A DNA stretch of 8,597 nt. It comes from Dehalococcoidia bacterium UBA2588. GTDB taxonomy: Bacteria > Chloroflexota > Dehalococcoidia > Lucifugimonadales > UBA3495. The DNA lies in contig DDKW01000015.1 of NCBI GenBank assembly GCA_002339805.1, forward strand, positions 519 through 9,115, given 5' to 3'. The translations under genes and the position numbers were made by a program. Numbering within the stretch: position 1 is the first letter of the stretch; each line of letters begins with the position of its first letter. Positions 6,086-8,597 of this stretch are shown in pieces. A model generated the notes under the pieces. It was given only the letters and a program-made list of their open reading frames with translations, was not told where the DNA came from and did not search any database.

Positions 6086-6985
6086 ATGCCAATTAAATCA
6101 TTTTCGAACAAATTAAACGCTATATTAGATGACCAGCAGGACATCATAACTATCGGTACAGGTTTTGGTGGTAGTTATGGACCTGCTGAAGGACCGTTAT
6201 GGTGGCATGAGGACGATTCACTGATATTCAGTGATATTCACAGCAGTAAGCGCATGTCTTGGAGACAAGGAAGCGAACCAACTGTTGTAGCTGAAAATAC
6301 TCATCAAGCGAATGGTCTGACAAGAGACTTGGAGGGTAGATTACTTATTTGCGAACAGGCGAAAAAGAGATTAGTCAGACAAGAATCCGACGGCTCTGTG
6401 ACTGTAATAGCTAGTAATTTTCAAGGGAAGCCGTTTAATCGGACTAATGATGTGGTAGTCACTACCTATGGTTCAATATATTTTACTGATCCTTGGAATA
6501 GAAGAAACATGTTAACTGAATCGGACCTGCAAGTTGCAGGAGTGTACCGAGTTTCTAGAGATCTTGGCACATTAACTCTTTTGGTATCTGATTTCGTGCA
6601 TCCTAACGGCTTGGCATTTTCTCCGGATGAAAAACTTTTATACGTTAATGATAGCCGAAGAGGAATCATTCGCTCTTTTGAAGTCACTGGGGCAGGAATA
6701 TTAAACATGGCTAGTGATAATATTTTTTGTGATTTGAATGGTCCTGGATCAGGAGTGCCAGACGGGATGAAGGTTGATAGTTTAGGAAATGTTTATTGCG
6801 GAGGTTCGGGAGGTCTTTGGATTATTGACCCTTCTGGAGAACCACTTGGCATCATAGAACATGGTGAAAGCGCTACAACTAATGTAGGATTTGGTGGAGC
6901 AAATTGGGATTTATTATTTTTCACAACTGAGACTACGGTTGGGTATGTGAAATTGAAAATTAAAGGAACTCAGGTACCTATATAG
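6086..6985 (+). CDS. SMP-30/gluconolactonase-like hydrolase, copy 2
   Basis: This 299-residue paralogue of the preceding gene aligns without gaps. All four metal ligands are kept (E35, N121, N174, D226), so it should be active. The copies agree best in the propeller core (TDPW, AGVYRV, GTLTLLVSDF, NVYCGGSGGLWIIDP). They differ most at about 16-30, 60-72, 89-98, 141-148 and 201-210, loops that could set substrate choice. The start is only 6 bp after the previous stop and has no visible Shine-Dalgarno sequence, so translation probably depends on ribosomes finishing copy 1. The start is supported by alignment with the N terminus of copy 1 (MAIKKYS against MPIKSFS). No sign of decay is seen. Confidence 0.9.
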   Translation: MPIKSFSNKLNAILDDQQDIITIGTGFGGSYGPAEGPLWWHEDDSLIFSDIHSSKRMSWRQGSEPTVVAENTHQANGLTRDLEGRLLICEQAKKRLVRQESDGSVTVIASNFQGKPFNRTNDVVVTTYGSIYFTDPWNRRNMLTESDLQVAGVYRVSRDLGTLTLLVSDFVHPNGLAFSPDEKLLYVNDSRRGIIRSFEVTGAGILNMASDNIFCDLNGPGSGVPDGMKVDSLGNVYCGGSGGLWIIDPSGEPLGIIEHGESATTNVGFGGANWDLLFFTTETTVGYVKLKIKGTQVPI

Positions 6986-7002
6986 GAGTTTTATAAGTAA
7001 AT

Positions 7003-7776
7003 ATGGATTTAACTTTATTATCATGGAATGTAAACGGGTTAAGAGCCCAGCATAGAAAAGGATTTGTAGACTGGTTGAAAGAATGTTCCCCAGACATGAT
7101 TTGCCTGCAAGAAATTAAAGCTCAAGAAGACCAATTGACTAAACCTATCAAAGAAATTGAAGGTTATTATTCCTTTTTTCACCCAGCAGAAAGAAAAGGC
7201 TACAGCGGGGTGGCTCTATATACCAAACTTGAACCAATATCTGTTCAAAAAGGACTAGGGGACGAAAAATTTGATACCGAAGGGAGAGCAATCATCGCAG
7301 AATATGAATCCTTTTATTTAATTGGATGTTATTTCCCTAATGGGCAATCCTCTCAAGAACGCCTGGATTACAAGATGGAGTTCTATGATAAATTTTTAGA
7401 AGTAACGAATAATCTTAGGGCAACAGGCAAACCTGTCATCTTCTGCGGAGACTTGAACACTGCGCACAAAGAAATTGACTTAGCTAGGCCGAGAGAAAAC
7501 AGTAAGACATCTGGTTTTCTTCCAATTGAAAGAGAATGGATAGATGAAGTAATCACAAATGATTTTGTGGACATTTTTAGAGAGTATAAGGATGAGCCTG
7601 GTTGGTACAGTTATTGGGATCAGATCACTAGAGCAAGAGACCGTAACGTCGGATGGAGAATTGATTACTTCTTTGTTGATCAAGCACTCAGGTCTCAAGT
7701 AACTGACGCATTCATATTATCTGATGTTATGGGTTCAGATCACTGCCCTGTCGGAATATCAATAGACGTAACTTAG
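7003..7776 (+). CDS. xthA: exodeoxyribonuclease III / AP endonuclease (ExoA/XthA family)
   Basis: This 257-residue DNA repair enzyme of the exonuclease-endonuclease-phosphatase fold cuts 5' of abasic sites and has 3'-5' exonuclease and 3'-phosphatase activity in base excision repair. All key motifs are present: SWNVNGLRA with N9 and N11, LQEIKA with metal ligand E37, Y110 (GCYFPNG), CGDLNTAH with D150 and N152, WRIDYFF with D221, and GSDHCPV with D246/H247. The length is normal for the family. AGGAG at 6984-6988 overlaps the previous stop codon and lies 14 bp from the ATG, rather far. It is the last gene of the cluster, 17 bp after the second SMP-30 gene. Its TAG overlaps the stop of the opposite-strand hydrolase gene. 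A housekeeping repair gene at the end of a catabolic-looking operon is probably co-transcribed by position only. Confidence 0.95.
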   Translation: MDLTLLSWNVNGLRAQHRKGFVDWLKECSPDMICLQEIKAQEDQLTKPIKEIEGYYSFFHPAERKGYSGVALYTKLEPISVQKGLGDEKFDTEGRAIIAEYESFYLIGCYFPNGQSSQERLDYKMEFYDKFLEVTNNLRATGKPVIFCGDLNTAHKEIDLARPRENSKTSGFLPIEREWIDEVITNDFVDIFREYKDEPGWYSYWDQITRARDRNVGWRIDYFFVDQALRSQVTDAFILSDVMGSDHCPVGISIDVT

Positions 7777-8597
7777 GTTAGGTGTTTATTTAGCCAGTTA
7801 AGAGCTTGTTTGTTGAAATCTGAGCAAGGCGAATGAGGTAATTCAGGGTATACCAATAGAGATTTAAGTGTTGGTATATTGTTAAATACAGGCTGAATTG
7901 TCTCCAATGGACATACAGGGTCTTTCAATCCAGCATTCACTAGAGTGGGGCATGTAATCCATTGGACTAGGTTAATCGGATCAAAATATTTTAAGGTTTC
8001 CATACTTTTTTCTTCTTCGCCCGGATTATTTTCAAAGTACTCTTTCAGTTCCACATAAGGCCTAGAATCCAATGTCTTAGATAATTCGTAATGGCATAAG
8101 AAAGGTTCTTCAGCTACCGCGGCTTTGACGCGATCATCTAATGATGCAGTTGCTAAGGTGAATCCTCCTCCTTGGCTTCTACTCCACATCCCGATCTTAT
8201 TTTCATCCACGTCCGGCTGCTCAGATAGGAAATCAATCCCGCGTATGCAGTCCATGTATGCGCCCCTGTAGTAATACTTCGATTTATCATCAATATGATG
8301 TGTTAATTTCGTGGTAGTTTCTAGTTTCCAGTACCTTTCGCTAAGTCCTTGAGCCCTAGGAAATAAAGTTAGGACAGCGAATCCAGTTGAAGGCAGAATT
8401 GTGGGGATTTCTTTGATGCCTCCATATCCTGGTACGGCTAATATACCTGGCAGTTTTTGATTACCTACATGGTTAGGGACTGAATACCAGCCTGCGATCA
8501 AATCATTGTTAAAACTATTTAATTCAACATCATAAGTTGTGTATTCCCGATTACTTTTCTCGGGATTTTCTTTAATCGAAGCATTGATAGGAATATT
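7773..8597 (-). CDS. AXE1-like alpha/beta-hydrolase (acetyl xylan esterase family), 5' end missing
   Basis: The reading frame is open to the right edge, so the N terminus lies outside; 274 residues are visible. An apparent TTG start at 8501 is not needed because upstream codons are in frame and continue the family pattern ([20 protein letters not shown]). The visible part has the AXE1 layout: LAVPGYGG oxyanion region, [17 protein letters not shown], and the nucleophile elbow [11 protein letters not shown] with Ser141 in visible numbering. Probable Asp226 (GLKDPVCP) and His255 (LPHSP) complete the triad. Relatives remove acetyl groups from sugars or cephalosporins, but substrates in this branch are unknown. 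The residue two before the nucleophile is Ser, where G-x-S-x-G hydrolases have Gly. Family members are about 320 residues, so roughly 45 are missing. Its stop overlaps the stop of the AP endonuclease gene by 4 bp, leaving no room for a terminator between them. Confidence 0.85.
   Translation of the reverse strand, partial: NIPINASIKENPEKSNREYTTYDVELNSFNNDLIAGWYSVPNHVGNQKLPGILAVPGYGGIKEIPTILPSTGFAVLTLFPRAQGLSERYWKLETTTKLTHHIDDKSKYYYRGAYMDCIRGIDFLSEQPDVDENKIGMWSRSQGGGFTLATASLDDRVKAAVAEEPFLCHYELSKTLDSRPYVELKEYFENNPGEEEKSMETLKYFDPINLVQWITCPTLVNAGLKDPVCPLETIQPVFNNIPTLKSLLVYPELPHSPCSDFNKQALNWLNKHLT

Overview
The window looks like a piece of a marine SAR202-type Chloroflexota genome (class Dehalococcoidia or a sister lineage). 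The main evidence is a 16S rRNA gene fragment at 1-492 on the minus strand. It carries, at 165-182, a site that I recall as the SAR202-312R probe sequence. The gene content fits: a group D flavin monooxygenase or acyl-CoA dehydrogenase-like protein, SMP-30 lactonase-like proteins, and a ring-cleavage-type VOC protein are all common in SAR202 genomes. Base composition is moderately AT-rich throughout, with no obvious foreign island.

Layout. Positions 1-492 hold the 5' third of a 16S rRNA, running off the left edge. Positions 493-764 are a divergent control region: a near-consensus rRNA promoter, a boxA-like antitermination signal and a UUCG-capped leader hairpin point left, and a candidate ssrA promoter points right. 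A complete tmRNA gene (765-1120) encodes a tag ending in ALAA. Convergent with it, only 5 bp away, is an HsaA/DszC-like flavoprotein gene (1126-2298, minus). Next on the minus strand is a two-gene metal unit: a Fur-family regulator (3109-3555) whose end overlaps the start of a NiCoT/UreH-like nickel or cobalt permease (2367-3119). Its promoter (-35 TTGACT, 17-bp spacer, -10 TATACT) contains a perfect 16-bp palindrome, a good candidate Fur-type operator.

From 3738 to 7776, five plus-strand genes are packed with gaps of 6 to 22 bp: a PAC2-family protein, a VOC/extradiol dioxygenase-like protein, two tandemly duplicated SMP-30/gluconolactonase-like proteins (about 60% identical by hand alignment) and an exonuclease III-type AP endonuclease. 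They are probably one transcript. An AXE1-like alpha/beta-hydrolase gene runs in from the right edge (7773-8597, minus), and its stop codon overlaps that of the exonuclease gene by 4 bp.

How the genes may work together (inference): the regulator and permease form a self-contained metal homeostasis unit. The flavoprotein, VOC protein, two lactonase-like proteins and esterase-like hydrolase are chemically compatible with oxidising and opening cyclic organic compounds, but nothing here fixes a substrate. I found no CRISPR array, insertion sequence, prophage gene or clear defence system. The points most worth checking are the operator-promoter architecture of the Fur unit, a palindrome in the ssrA promoter spacer, the tandem SMP-30 pair joined to a PAC2 gene, and the altered nucleophile elbow of the hydrolase.
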